From NCBI RefSeq assembly GCF_030285665.1, contig NZ_CP127295.1:8308001-8372000 (forward strand): a stretch of 64,000 bases of DNA, written 5' to 3'. Shown here piece by piece: positions 47,253 through 59,839 of the stretch (positions within the stretch are counted from its first letter, which is position 1; every line of letters starts with the position of its first letter). This DNA comes from Amycolatopsis mongoliensis (lineage in GTDB: Bacteria > Actinomycetota > Actinomycetes > Mycobacteriales > Pseudonocardiaceae). The translations under genes and the position numbers were made by a program. A model generated the notes under the pieces. That model was not told the origin of the DNA. It saw nothing but the letters and a program-made list of their open reading frames with translations, and searched no databases.

Positions 47253-49136
47253 TCAGGTGGGGTGGTAGGAGCAGCGGGTGCCGGTGCGGACGCCGTCGCG
47301 CAGGACGTCGCCGATCACCGCGTCCGCCGCGGCGATCCGGGTCAGCGCGCGGCGGATCGCCTTGCCCACCGCGATCCGGGCCTTCTCCTCCGCGCCCGCG
47401 AACTCGCGGACCCGGCCCGCAAGCCCGGCGGCGGCGGACAGCTCGCCCAGCAGCCAGTCCCGCTCGGTGCGCACCTTCTCCGCCCGGTCCGCGTCGTGGT
47501 TGGCCTCGTGCTCGTCGAGCTCGGCCTCGAGGTTCGCGAGCCAGCGCCGGTAGTGCGCGGTCGCCGCCTGGTCGAGCACCGGCTGGGCGGACGTCGCCTC
47601 GGCAACCACTCCGTGCGCCAGCTCGACGGCGGTCAGCTCGTGGCCCGGGTTGTCCAGCAGCGTGGCCAGGTAGCCCATGCCGACGCTGTGTTCGGCCAGC
47701 ACGGACCGCCCGTCCAGGGCGAAGAGCCAGTGGCTGCCCTGGCGCCGGCACGTGACCCGCCGGTCCGCGACGGGGGCCGCGAAGTCGGGCAGCACCATCC
47801 CGAGCTGTTCGGCCTCGCGCGTCGCCGCGGCCAGCTCCCGCCCGGCCTCGGCCGAACCGGGGCCCAGCGCCTGCGCGAGCCGCGCGCGGGACAGCGCCGC
47901 GGCCGGCCAGTGCGCCAGCGCCAGGTTGTCGCGCACCGCCGCCTGGAAGTGCTCCGCGGCGCGCTCGGTCTCGCCCGCGGTCAGCATCGCCACGCCCAGC
48001 GCGTGCTGCACCGAGCCGAAGCAGGCGACGGCGAGGCTGGCCGTCATCGGCAGCCGCGCGAAGGGCGTCAGCAGCGCGTACGCGGCGAGCGCCGACTCGA
48101 CGTCCGAGAGCAGGTACGCCGATTCGACGATGCCGTACATCGACACGAGCCAGCTGCTCGACCGCGGCAGCAGCGCCAGGTCCCGGCCGCGCAGCCGGGC
48201 CAGTGCCCCGGCGGCCTCGCGCTCGTCCCCGGCCGCCGCGGCGGCCACGGCCAGCCCGGCGATCAGCGCGTTGTCGACCGCGCTGAGCGTCGGCGAATGC
48301 ACCGTCTCCCGCAGCACCGGCAGCAGTTCGGCGACGCGGCCCTGGTACCAGCGGACCGCGCCGAGCTGCGCGGTGTACCAGCCGATCGCGTCGGCATCCC
48401 CGGCCTGCTCACCGCGCAGCGCGCAAGCAGCGGCGCGGGATTCGGCTTCGTCGAAGCGCCCGGCGCGGATGCTGAGCATGACGTCGATCGCGTCGAGCAC
48501 GAACCCGACCGCGAGGTGGTCACGTTCGGCTAGCAGGCCGCGCAGGTCGGCGAGCCCGTGCTGGGCGTGCGGGTCGCCGTCGAGGAAGAGATCGACCGTG
48601 CGCCAGAGCATGCCCATCAGCAGGTCGCTGCGCCGCCCGGTGCGGAAACCCTCGGTGATCAGCTCCTGCGCGAGCGCGCGCCGCTGGCCGCCGTGGTCGG
48701 GTCCGAGCAGGCAGTGGTGGGCCAGGCTCGCGGCCTCGGCCCAGGCGACCGGGTCGCCCGCGCGCTTGGCTTCTTCGAGCACGGCGAGGATCTCGTTGCT
48801 CTCCCCCGCCACGTAGTCGGCCTCGCCCGCGAGCCGGGCCTTGAGGCGCAGGGCCAGCGACGACCCCGGGTCGACCGCCGTGCGGGCACTGCGCAGCCGC
48901 GCCTGCAGCAACGCCGCCGCGGGCGCGCTCCGGTGTTCGTGCACCCACAGCCCGCCCATGCCCAGCGCGGCGCGCGCCATCCCCGCCCCGTCGCACTCGG
49001 CCTCCGCGGCCCGGTACGCCCGGTCGAACCACTCCCGGCCGGCGCGCAGGTCGCCATCGGCCTCGAGTGCGCGCTCCCCGTTGCGCAGCAGCTCGCCGAG
49101 CGCGGTGGCCGCCGGTCGCGTTTCGCTGTCCAGCAT
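47253..49136 (-). CDS. TPR-rich signalling or regulatory protein
   Basis: A 627-residue all-helical protein made of TPR-like units along residues 1-440 (for example GRFDEAESRAAACALRGEQ, RLAQALGPGSAEAGRELAAA). The C-terminal ~180 residues begin with HWLFALDGRSVLAEHSVGMGYLATLLDNPGHELTAVEL and end in an Arg-rich helix (KAIRRALTRIAAADAVIGDVLRDGV). This end resembles the C-terminal module of several actinobacterial ATPase or TPR regulators, often said to bind DNA. No ATPase motif. GAGGGGG is upstream of the ATG. Confidence 0.72.
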   Translation of the reverse strand: MLDSETRPAATALGELLRNGERALEADGDLRAGREWFDRAYRAAEAECDGAGMARAALGMGGLWVHEHRSAPAAALLQARLRSARTAVDPGSSLALRLKARLAGEADYVAGESNEILAVLEEAKRAGDPVAWAEAASLAHHCLLGPDHGGQRRALAQELITEGFRTGRRSDLLMGMLWRTVDLFLDGDPHAQHGLADLRGLLAERDHLAVGFVLDAIDVMLSIRAGRFDEAESRAAACALRGEQAGDADAIGWYTAQLGAVRWYQGRVAELLPVLRETVHSPTLSAVDNALIAGLAVAAAAAGDEREAAGALARLRGRDLALLPRSSSWLVSMYGIVESAYLLSDVESALAAYALLTPFARLPMTASLAVACFGSVQHALGVAMLTAGETERAAEHFQAAVRDNLALAHWPAAALSRARLAQALGPGSAEAGRELAAATREAEQLGMVLPDFAAPVADRRVTCRRQGSHWLFALDGRSVLAEHSVGMGYLATLLDNPGHELTAVELAHGVVAEATSAQPVLDQAATAHYRRWLANLEAELDEHEANHDADRAEKVRTERDWLLGELSAAAGLAGRVREFAGAEEKARIAVGKAIRRALTRIAAADAVIGDVLRDGVRTGTRCSYHPT

Positions 49137-49335
49137 CGCCGCCCCCTCTCCCCCGGCAAATGGTGCCCGGGCGACCGGCCGGGGTCAACGTGCGAAAACC
49201 GGCGGGAAGTCCCTGGTGACGGCCGGGAATTTTCCGCCGTCACGGTCCGCGCGCGGTCCATTCGCGACAGTCGCTGACGGCCGTCGTCAGCGCTTCGCCA
49301 GGGACCGGTAAGCGGGCGCGGCGAAGCTCTGCGGC

Positions 49336-50474
49336 ATGACCAAGCCGAACGTCCTCATCGCCGGCGCCGGCATCGCCGGCCCCGCTCTCGCCCTGTGGCT
49401 GACCCGCTACGGCTACTCCGTCACCGTCGTCGAACGCGCCCCGTCGGTGCGCCCGGGCGGTCAGGCCGTCGACTTCAAGGGCGCCACCCACCGGACCGTG
49501 CTGGCGCGCATGGGCATCCTCGACGACGTCGTGGCGCGGCAGACCGGCGGCACCGACCAGACGATCATCGACGCCGGAGGACGGCCGCAGGCGGTCATCC
49601 CCGGCGAGTTCACCGGCGGCGAGATCGAGATCCGCCGCGGCGACCTGGCCGGCATCCTGTACGAGCACACCGCCCCGCACTGCGAATACCTCTTCGGCGA
49701 CACCATCACGGCGCTGACCGAGACGGCCGACGGCGTCGACGTCAGCTTCGCCAAGGCCGCGCCGCGCCGGTTCGACCTCGTCGTCGGCGCCGACGGCATC
49801 CACTCGACCGTCCGGCGGCTCGCCTTCGGCCCGGAAGCCGGCTACGTCACCTTCCTCGGCCACTACTACGCCCTGGCCGAGCTGGGCGAGCAGGTCGACG
49901 GCGGCGAAGCCGTGATGTACAACGAGCCGGGCCGGATGGCCGCGGTGGGCGGGCCGAAGGCGTCGGCGTTCTTCGTCTTCGCCTCACCGGAGCTGGACTA
50001 CGACCGCACCGACACCGACACGCAGCGGAAGCTGGTGGCCGCCGCCTACCGCGACGCCGGCTGGCGGGTGCCCGAGCTGATCGAGAAGCTCCCCGGCGCC
50101 CGCGAGTTCTACCTGGACTCGCTCGCCCGCGTCACCGTCGACCACTACTCGCGCGGCCGGGTCGTCCTGCTCGGCGACGCCGCCTACGGGAACACCCTCG
50201 GCGGCTTCGGCACGGGCCTGGCGATCGTCGGCGCGTACGTGCTCGCCGGCGAGCTGCTGGCTGCGAACGGTGACCACCGCGCCGCCTTCGCCCGCTACGA
50301 GGACCAGTTCCGCGGCTACGCGAAGATCTCGCAGCGCGGCAGCGCGGGCCCGTTCCTCGCGCCACCGTCCCGGCTGCGGATCAAGCTGCGGGACCGGACG
50401 TTCAAGTCCCGCTTCCTGCTCGGCCTGATGCTCAAGGCGACGGACAAGTTCGCCACCGACATCGAGCTGAAGGA

Positions 50475-50493
<19 letters not shown>
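49336..50493 (+). CDS. FAD-dependent monooxygenase (PHBH/TetX-like)
   Basis: A 385-residue flavoprotein with the FAD fingerprint [21 protein letters not shown], a DG motif ([16 protein letters not shown]) and [24 protein letters not shown] near the end. Class A flavin monooxygenases with this order hydroxylate aromatics or inactivate tetracycline- and rifamycin-like antibiotics. The substrate cannot be read. It is a separate transcript whose 3' end overlaps the convergent metH gene by 19 bases. Confidence 0.88.
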
Positions 50494-54128
<3,635 letters not shown>

Positions 54129-54133
54129 CGGCA

Positions 54134-54220
54134 GCCTCCCTCATCCGGGAGGCGCCCTTGATCGGTGGTTCCCGGTCGAGCGTGGCGGACCAGGCGGTCC
54201 GTTGCAGCGCCTCTCGACCT
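54134..54220 (-). promoter_or_regulatory. S-adenosylhomocysteine (SAH) riboswitch of metH
   Basis: The leader of metH has the SAH-riboswitch architecture. P1: GGTCGAG (54219-54213) with CTCGACC (54180-54174). The conserved core GCGCTGCAACGG follows, with a GGACC/GGTCC hairpin. A pseudoknot joins AGGCGC to GCGCCT (54155-54150). The expression platform overlaps it: GCCTCCC (54153-54147) can instead pair with GGGAGGC (54140-54134), which holds the Shine-Dalgarno GGGAGG. SAH binding would lock the pseudoknot, free the Shine-Dalgarno and switch metH on. SAH riboswitches upstream of metH and ahcY are known in actinobacteria and proteobacteria. Confidence 0.85.
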
Positions 54221-54494
54221 GTGGTCCACGGTACTGGAAACGGCCACGCGAACGCCATCCAGCCCCGCCGGTGCGTCCACTGGCTGGGACACCGTGAGTC
54301 CACAATGGATTGCTGGGTCCACCCTGCCTCCGCCTCGTGTTCGGTCCGCGCCCGTCCACCCTGACGCGTCCCGGGCCGGCGCTCCGCTCCCTGCCTGCGC
54401 ACCAGGGTCGCCTCGATCATCGTTCGAGCGCACCACGACGTTACTCTCCGCGTCCACGTTGCCACTTTTCGCACTCACGGCCGACCTTGAAAAC

Positions 54495-54508
54495 TGAAAC
54501 ACGTTCTA
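54495..54508. promoter_or_regulatory. KstR-like operator overlapping a promoter
   Basis: TGAAACACGTTCTA fits the KstR consensus TnnAACnnGTTnnA at every specified base. It ends 13 bases before the GTG of the LLM oxidoreductase and overlaps a likely -10 (TTCTAAT), so binding would block transcription. KstR is the TetR-family repressor of cholesterol and lipid catabolism. Confidence 0.6.
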
Positions 54509-54521
54509 ATACGCTCCTCGC

Positions 54522-55382
54522 GTGGACTACGGAATCGTGCTGTTCACCAGCGACCGCGGCATCACCCCGGCTTCGGCGGCGCGCGCCGCGGAGGCCGCGG
54601 GGTTCGCCACCTTCTACGTGCCCGAGCACACCCACATCCCGGTGAAGCGCGAGTCACCGCACCCGCGCACCGGCGACGCGTCCCTGCCCGACGACCGCTA
54701 CAGCCGCACCCTGGACCCCTGGGTCGCGCTGGCGACGGCGGCCGCGGTGACGTCGCGGATCCGGCTGTCCACGGCGGTGGCCCTGCCGGTGGAGAGCGAC
54801 CCGATCACGCTCGCCAAGACGATCGCGAGCCTGGACCACCTCTCCGGCGGCCGCGTCACGCTCGGCACCGGGTTCGGCTGGAACGTCGACGAGCTCACCG
54901 ACCACGGCGTCCCCGGCAACCGCCGTCGCACGGCGCTGCGCGAGTACCTCGAGGCGATGAGTGCACTGTGGACGGAGGAAGAGGCCTCCTACGCCGGCGA
55001 GTTCGTCTCGTTCGGCCCGAGCTGGGCGTGGCCCAAGCCGGTCCAGGCGCACATCCCGGTGCTGCTCGGCGCGGGCCCGACGGAGAAGACGTTCCGCTGG
55101 ATCGCCCGCCACGCGGACGGCTGGATCACCACCCCCGCCAACACGGACCTGGACGGGCACGTGGCTTCCCTGAAGGAGATCTGGGCCGGGGAAGGGCGAA
55201 CGGGCGCGCCGCGGATCTGCGCGCTCGGCGAGCGTCCCGACCCGGACCGGTTGGCGCACCTGGATTCCCTCGGCGTGACCGAGACGATCTTCGGGTTGCC
55301 GGACCGGGCACCGGAGGAGGTCGAGGCCTGGATCGGGCGGCTGGCGGGCAAGCTCGGGCTCGTCACCGCCACCGTCCGCTGA
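54522..55382 (+). CDS. LLM-class F420-dependent oxidoreductase
   Basis: A 286-residue luciferase-like TIM-barrel enzyme: IVLFTSDRGI at the start, FYVPEHTHIP, a VALATAAAVTSRIRLSTAVAL core, DHLSGGRVTLGTGFGWN (F420 phosphate-binding signature) and IPVLLGAG. Enzymes of this group use F420 to oxidise or reduce small organics. No ribosome binding site is visible and a -10-like TCTAAT lies close to the GTG, so the message may be leaderless. A KstR-like operator overlaps that promoter, suggesting a role in sterol or lipid degradation. Confidence 0.85.
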   Translation: MDYGIVLFTSDRGITPASAARAAEAAGFATFYVPEHTHIPVKRESPHPRTGDASLPDDRYSRTLDPWVALATAAAVTSRIRLSTAVALPVESDPITLAKTIASLDHLSGGRVTLGTGFGWNVDELTDHGVPGNRRRTALREYLEAMSALWTEEEASYAGEFVSFGPSWAWPKPVQAHIPVLLGAGPTEKTFRWIARHADGWITTPANTDLDGHVASLKEIWAGEGRTGAPRICALGERPDPDRLAHLDSLGVTETIFGLPDRAPEEVEAWIGRLAGKLGLVTATVR

Positions 55383-55400
55383 CCCCGCCCCGCAGCACCC

Positions 55401-56597
55401 TCAGAACCAGTGCAGGCAGTGCGGGGCCCGCTCGGCGCGGAAGAGCGCGTCGGCGAGGCCGGCCGCGGCCGGGTGGTGGGCCCGGACGTGCCCGGCCCGC
55501 ACCAGCGTGCTCGGGGCCGTGCCGCCCAGGTAGACCGAACCCAGGTCGCTCACGTCCAGCGACAGGTCGGGCTCCCGGTCCGTCCGCACGCACTCGGCTT
55601 TGCCGTCGCGGACCGTCAGCGCATAGCGGCCCCGCTCGTCGAGGAAGGGGTCCTCGACGTCGAGGACCAGCTCGCCGTCGGCCTCCCAGCCGCGTGTCGT
55701 CAGCGCGCGGGGGATGTCCAGCAGCCGCACCCACAGCCAGTCGGTCTCGTCCGAGGCCTGCCCGGCGCGGAAGTCGGCGAACTGCCAGCGCAGCGGGTGC
55801 CCGGGCGGGCAGTGCTTGAACACCACCTGGGTGATCAGGTCGTGGTCGAGCGCGAACCGGGCCAGGGCCGTCGCGACGGCGTCGTCGGCCGTGATCGTCT
55901 CGTCGACCGTCAACGTGCCGGAATCCAGCGAGTAGCTCGCGTACCCGTCCGGGACGCCGGCATCGTCCCGGTGGACGGCGACGTACCGCGGCGCCAGGGA
56001 GACCGGCGGTTGCCCCGCACCTGCGTCCCACCAGCGGTGCGGCCGGGACAGCGCGCCGGGCCGGGCGCGGCGGTACCGGTCGTAGACGTCTTCCAGGACG
56101 TCACCGCACTCGGCGCGCCGCAGCACCTCGATCGAGCCGGGTGCGGCCACCTCGCCCGCGCGCGGAGACGCGAAGGCGGCTCGGTGCCGGGACACCGTCA
56201 GCCGCTCGGTGTAGGTCGCCGGTCCGTAGCCGAACCGGCGGTAGATCCCGGCCTCCGAGGCCAGCAGCACGGACAGGGCCTCGCCGCGGGCCCGGACGTC
56301 GGCGAGCTGCTGCCGCATCAGCGCGCTGAGGACCCCGCGGCGCCGGTGCGAAGGCAGGACGCCGACGGCGGTCACCCCGGCCACCGGGACTAGGATCTCC
56401 CCCGGCAGGGTCAACTCGAACGAGTACGCGGCGGCGGTGCCGACGGCCCGCCCGTCCGGTGCGACCGCGAGCAGGCCGCGGTCCAGCTCCATTGCCGAGA
56501 ACAGCGCGTCCGGGGTTTCCGGGAAGCGCCCGAACGCGGTGTACAGCGTGCCGGCGAAGACGTCGCGGTCCTGCTCGGTCGTGGGGCGGATCTCCAT
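55401..56597 (-). CDS. Eis-like GNAT N-acetyltransferase with SCP2-like C-terminal domain
   Basis: A 398-residue enhanced-intracellular-survival-type acetyltransferase. First GNAT domain (1-140) with the acetyl-CoA loop VGVLPSHRRRGVLSALM; second GNAT-like domain (~150-285); sterol-carrier-like C-terminal domain ending in HCLHWF, whose terminal carboxylate is the general base in Eis. Eis proteins acetylate aminoglycosides at several positions, and lysines of proteins. The ATG at 56597 is preferred; a longer frame starts 12 codons earlier. The hairpin at 56643 separates it from the upstream sugar porter. Confidence 0.87.
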   Translation of the reverse strand: MEIRPTTEQDRDVFAGTLYTAFGRFPETPDALFSAMELDRGLLAVAPDGRAVGTAAAYSFELTLPGEILVPVAGVTAVGVLPSHRRRGVLSALMRQQLADVRARGEALSVLLASEAGIYRRFGYGPATYTERLTVSRHRAAFASPRAGEVAAPGSIEVLRRAECGDVLEDVYDRYRRARPGALSRPHRWWDAGAGQPPVSLAPRYVAVHRDDAGVPDGYASYSLDSGTLTVDETITADDAVATALARFALDHDLITQVVFKHCPPGHPLRWQFADFRAGQASDETDWLWVRLLDIPRALTTRGWEADGELVLDVEDPFLDERGRYALTVRDGKAECVRTDREPDLSLDVSDLGSVYLGGTAPSTLVRAGHVRAHHPAAAGLADALFRAERAPHCLHWF

Positions 56598-56642
56598 CCG
56601 GGCACAGTGCAGCCCCGGCCGCGGCCGGGGCAAACGAATTAC

Positions 56643-56672
56643 GGCGGGACACGGACGCGTCCGTGCCCCGCC
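56643..56672. terminator. Terminator of the sugar porter gene
   Basis: GGCGGGACACGGAC (56643-56656) pairs with GTCCGTGCCCCGCC (56659-56672), 14 positions with one mismatch and a 2-base loop, 15 bases past the sugar porter's stop. It should separate the porter transcript from the Eis-like gene. Confidence 0.65.
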
Positions 56673-56687
56673 GCGGTACCCCCGGGG

Positions 56688-58073
56688 TCAGCTCTTGGCC
56701 GCGACCCCCTGCCGCGCCCGGAGGTCGAGCTCGATCTGCTCCAGCGAACGGCCCTTCGTCTCCGGCACGAGCCACTTGGTGAGCACGAAGAGCACCACGT
56801 TGATCCCGGCGAACAGGAACATCGAGCCGCCGATGCCGAGCGACTTCGGGTCGGAGATGATCGGGAACACCGCGCTCACGATGCCCGTCGCCGCCCAGAG
56901 GACCACGCTGCTGACGCCCATGCCCGCCGCGCGGAACTTCAGCGGGAACACCTCGGACATCATCACCCAGACGACCGCGCCCCAGCCGAGTTCGTAGCCG
57001 ACCAGGTACAGCACCATCATCACCAGCATCAGGATGCCGCGCGTGCCGGTGTCGTGGACGTTCAGCACCACGAGCCCGGCCGCCACCAGCGTGATCACCA
57101 TGATCACGTTGCCGATGAGCAGCAGCGGCTTGCGGCCCCAGCGGTCCACCACGAACACGACCCACGCGGTGAACAGGAACTTCGTGACACCCAGCAGCAC
57201 GCCGGACAGCAGCGCGGCCTGCGTGGCGAAGCCGAGGCCGATCAGCATCGTCGGGAAGTACGCGTTGATCGCGTTGACCCCGCTGAACTGCTGGCCGACC
57301 GCGAGCAGCAGGGCCACCACCAGCATCGGGCGCACGAACCCGGAGAACAGGTCGCGCAGGCGCGGCTTTTCCTCGGTGTCGAGCCGGATGACCTCGTTGA
57401 TGGTCTCGATCTCTTCGTCGAGGTTCACGGTGTTGCCGTGCGCGCTCGCCAGGACCCGCCGGGCTTCCTCTTCCCGGCCGTTCTTCACCAGCCAGCGCGG
57501 TGTCTCCGGCAGGAACACCAGCCCGACGAGCAGGAGCGCCGCGGGCGCGATCGCGCCGGCGAACATCCAGCGCCACGCCGAGATCGGCCCGAGCCAGTAG
57601 CTCACCAGGAACGCGATCAGGATGCCGAGCACGATGAAGATCTGGTTCAGCGCGCCCATCGCGCCCCGCAACCGCGCCGGGGCCAGCTCGGACAGGTACG
57701 TCGGCACGGTCGACGACGAAAGGCCGATGCCGAGCCCGATGACCAGCCGCGAGATCACGAGCAGCGCGAACGTCGGCGAGAAGGTCGCCGCCAGCGTGCC
57801 GACGATGACGATCGCCGCGGCGACCTGGATCGTGCGGCGGCGGCCGAGGGCCTCGTTGGTGCGGCTGGAGAACAGCGCACCGACGATGGCACCGACCGAC
57901 AGGCTGGCGGTGATCACGCCCTTGTCCCAGCTGGTCAGCGCCCAGAGTTTCCCGATGAACGGGAGTACCCCGGAGATCACGCCGAGGTCGTAGCCGAACA
58001 AGATGCCGCCGAGCGCACCGAAAAAGTACAAGGTGGTTCGGCTGATGTGCCGCGCCGGGGCTGTCTGCGTCAT
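56688..58073 (-). CDS. MFS sugar porter
   Basis: A 461-residue major facilitator with 12 membrane helices and sugar-porter signatures: FGYDLGVISG in helix 1, RTNEALGRRR (loop 2-3), RLVIGLGIG, PTYLSELAPARLRG, VGQQFSGVNAINAYFP in helix 7, DRWGRKPLLLIG, and PETKGRSLEQIE at the end. Probable proton-coupled import of a monosaccharide or polyol (xylose/glucose/arabinose/inositol-type). It has a long upstream region with palindromes, suggesting sugar-dependent control. Confidence 0.92.
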   Translation of the reverse strand: MTQTAPARHISRTTLYFFGALGGILFGYDLGVISGVLPFIGKLWALTSWDKGVITASLSVGAIVGALFSSRTNEALGRRRTIQVAAAIVIVGTLAATFSPTFALLVISRLVIGLGIGLSSSTVPTYLSELAPARLRGAMGALNQIFIVLGILIAFLVSYWLGPISAWRWMFAGAIAPAALLLVGLVFLPETPRWLVKNGREEEARRVLASAHGNTVNLDEEIETINEVIRLDTEEKPRLRDLFSGFVRPMLVVALLLAVGQQFSGVNAINAYFPTMLIGLGFATQAALLSGVLLGVTKFLFTAWVVFVVDRWGRKPLLLIGNVIMVITLVAAGLVVLNVHDTGTRGILMLVMMVLYLVGYELGWGAVVWVMMSEVFPLKFRAAGMGVSSVVLWAATGIVSAVFPIISDPKSLGIGGSMFLFAGINVVLFVLTKWLVPETKGRSLEQIELDLRARQGVAAKS

Positions 58074-58185
58074 TGCCGGGTCGCCTCTTTCGTAGGTCCA
58101 GTCCAGCCAGCGGCCACCACACTCACACGCTTGAAAAAGCCGGGCAAGACAGTCGTTGATAACGATTCAGAAACGTGATCACCGT

Positions 58186-58197
58186 TCACATATGTGA
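58186..58197. promoter_or_regulatory. Palindromic operator candidate upstream of sugar porter
   Basis: TCACATATGTGA is a perfect 12-base palindrome about 115 bases before the porter's start, near a second palindrome GTGATCAC. Its shape recalls CRP-type or LacI-type sites. The factor is unknown. Confidence 0.4.
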
Positions 58198-58553
58198 TAC
58201 CGGTTGGCGCACAACGTTGCTCCGTCCGCCGCGCCCTCCTATCCGGCCGTGAATCAGTACACAATGGACACGAGAACGGCGACCCGGCGGTTCGAACAAT
58301 CCACTGTGGACATACGCGCTCGGTCGGGCGCTCGCGAAGAAGAGGCGACGAGCGGCGAGGGCGTCGGCGACGGGGCCCGCCGCGGGTATGGAGGGCCCCT
58401 GCCCGGCGCGGGGATTCGAGAGACGCGCGCCTGCGGGAACCGGGCGCCGGCGGGCGGGCACGCGTCCGAGCTCACCGCAGGTCGGGGAAACGGTGAGCCC
58501 GGACGTGGCCGCCGGACCCGTTCGGGCGGGTGTCTCGGCGGCGCAGGCGGGAA

Positions 58554-58590
58554 GGAGGTTTCAACCCACCCCCAGGCGGTTGAAACCTCC
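58554..58590. repeat. Inverted repeat (dispersed hairpin element)
   Basis: GGAGGTTTCAACC (58554-58566) and GGTTGAAACCTCC (58578-58590) form a perfect 13-pair stem around an 11-base loop. It is not directly behind a gene. It looks like a dispersed Amycolatopsis intergenic repeat; genome-wide copies would settle this. Confidence 0.7.
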
Positions 58591-58811
58591 TCCCCGCGCC
58601 CCCAGTCCCGGGCAGCGGTCCCGAGCATCCGCAGCCTGCTCGGGTGACGTCCCGGTGACTATCACTCTCCCGGTTGCGGTCACCGGCCGCCATTCCTGTC
58701 GAAAGAGGACTTTCTTCACCCCGCTCAGCGCGCTGAGCTGCGAATACGCCACCGCAGGCGGTCAGAAATACCCAGGCGGCCGGGCAAAACTTACCCCGGC
58801 GCCGCGGCGCC

Positions 58812-59813
58812 TCAGGCGCTCTCCAGCACTACCTTCCCCACGTGGGTGCCGGACTCGACGTGCTTGAGAGCGTCGGCGATCTCCTCGAAGGCGAAGCGGC
58901 GGTCGATCACCGGCCGGAGGCCGCTGTGGCCGATGGCCCGGTTCATGGCCTGGAACGTCTCCCGCGACGCGTTCGTGAGGCCGCGCAGCGTCAGCTGCTT
59001 GACCAGCACGAGCACCGGGTCGGCGGCACCTTCGTGGGTCAGGACGCCGGCGACGCTGACGTGCCCGCCGGACCGCGCGGCGAGCATCGACTGGCCGATC
59101 GTGCCCCCGCCGCCGACGTCGACGACGTGGTCGACGCCGCCGCCGGTCAGGTCCGCCACCGCCACGCCCCACTCCGGCGTCGTCGCGTAGTTGATCGTCT
59201 CGGAAGCGCCGAGCGCGCGCAGCCGGGCCAGCTTCTCGTCCGAGCTGGACGTCGCGATGACGCGGGCCCCGCCGAGCACGGCGAACTGCAGCGCGAACGT
59301 GGACAGCCCGCCGCTGCCCAACGTCAGCACGGTCTGGCCCGGGGCCACCCGGCCCTCCTCGACGATCGCGCGCCATGCCGTCACGCCGGCGCTGGGCAGC
59401 GTCGCGGCTTCCGCGAAGTCCAGGTGCGCGGGCACCGCGACCAGCGCTTCCTCGGCGAAGACGGCGTACTCGGCGAGCACGCCGTCGAGCGTCCCGGCCA
59501 AGTCGTCAGCGGTCTTCTCCGGAGTGCCGGGACCGGAGAGCCACTTCGGGAAGTACGTCGCGGCCACCCGGTCGCCCGGGGACCATTCGCGCACGCCGTC
59601 GCCGACCGCGACGACTTCGCCGGCGCCGTCGGACAGCGGGACGACGCCCGGCTTCACCGGCTTCGGGTAGAAACCCCGGAGGATCATCAGATCGCGGGCG
59701 TTGACCGCCCACCCGCGCAGCCGGACCAGCACCTGGCCGGGACCGGGTTCGGGGACGTCACGTTCGATCAGGACGAGCTCGGCGCCGGGACTCGGCAGGG
59801 AAAAGCTCTTCAC
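58812..59813 (-). CDS. Quinone-oxidoreductase-type (zinc-free MDR) reductase
   Basis: A 333-residue medium-chain dehydrogenase/reductase. GroES-like half 1-120 without the zinc-binding cysteines; Rossmann half with LTLGSGGLSTFALQFAVLGGARVIATSSSDEKLARLRALGA, typical NADPH binding. Such enzymes reduce quinones or activated C=C bonds. It is the last gene of the AfsA-type operon (27 bases after the HAD gene), where reduction of a butenolide or enone intermediate would fit; that role is inferred. GTG start at 59813. Confidence 0.85.
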   Translation of the reverse strand: MKSFSLPSPGAELVLIERDVPEPGPGQVLVRLRGWAVNARDLMILRGFYPKPVKPGVVPLSDGAGEVVAVGDGVREWSPGDRVAATYFPKWLSGPGTPEKTADDLAGTLDGVLAEYAVFAEEALVAVPAHLDFAEAATLPSAGVTAWRAIVEEGRVAPGQTVLTLGSGGLSTFALQFAVLGGARVIATSSSDEKLARLRALGASETINYATTPEWGVAVADLTGGGVDHVVDVGGGGTIGQSMLAARSGGHVSVAGVLTHEGAADPVLVLVKQLTLRGLTNASRETFQAMNRAIGHSGLRPVIDRRFAFEEIADALKHVESGTHVGKVVLESA

Positions 59814-59839
59814 AGCGGCTCCAAGGGTGCGGGAACTCC

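Larger units (their letters stand above)
58074..58811. other. 738-base intergenic region with palindromes
   Basis: No convincing gene. The left part, in front of the sugar porter, holds several short operator-like palindromes: GTGATCAC near 58176 and TCACATATGTGA at 58186-58197 (CRP/LacI-like), plus GTTGATAACGATTC. The right part is GC-rich and low in coding signal, with the hairpin at 58554. It upholds a carbon-source-responsive promoter for the porter. Confidence 0.5.

Noticed and set aside
58204..58647. 147-codon plus-strand open frame in the long intergenic region
   Set aside because: Gly/Arg-rich composition, no ribosome binding site, and it crosses the hairpin at 58554; treated as non-coding.
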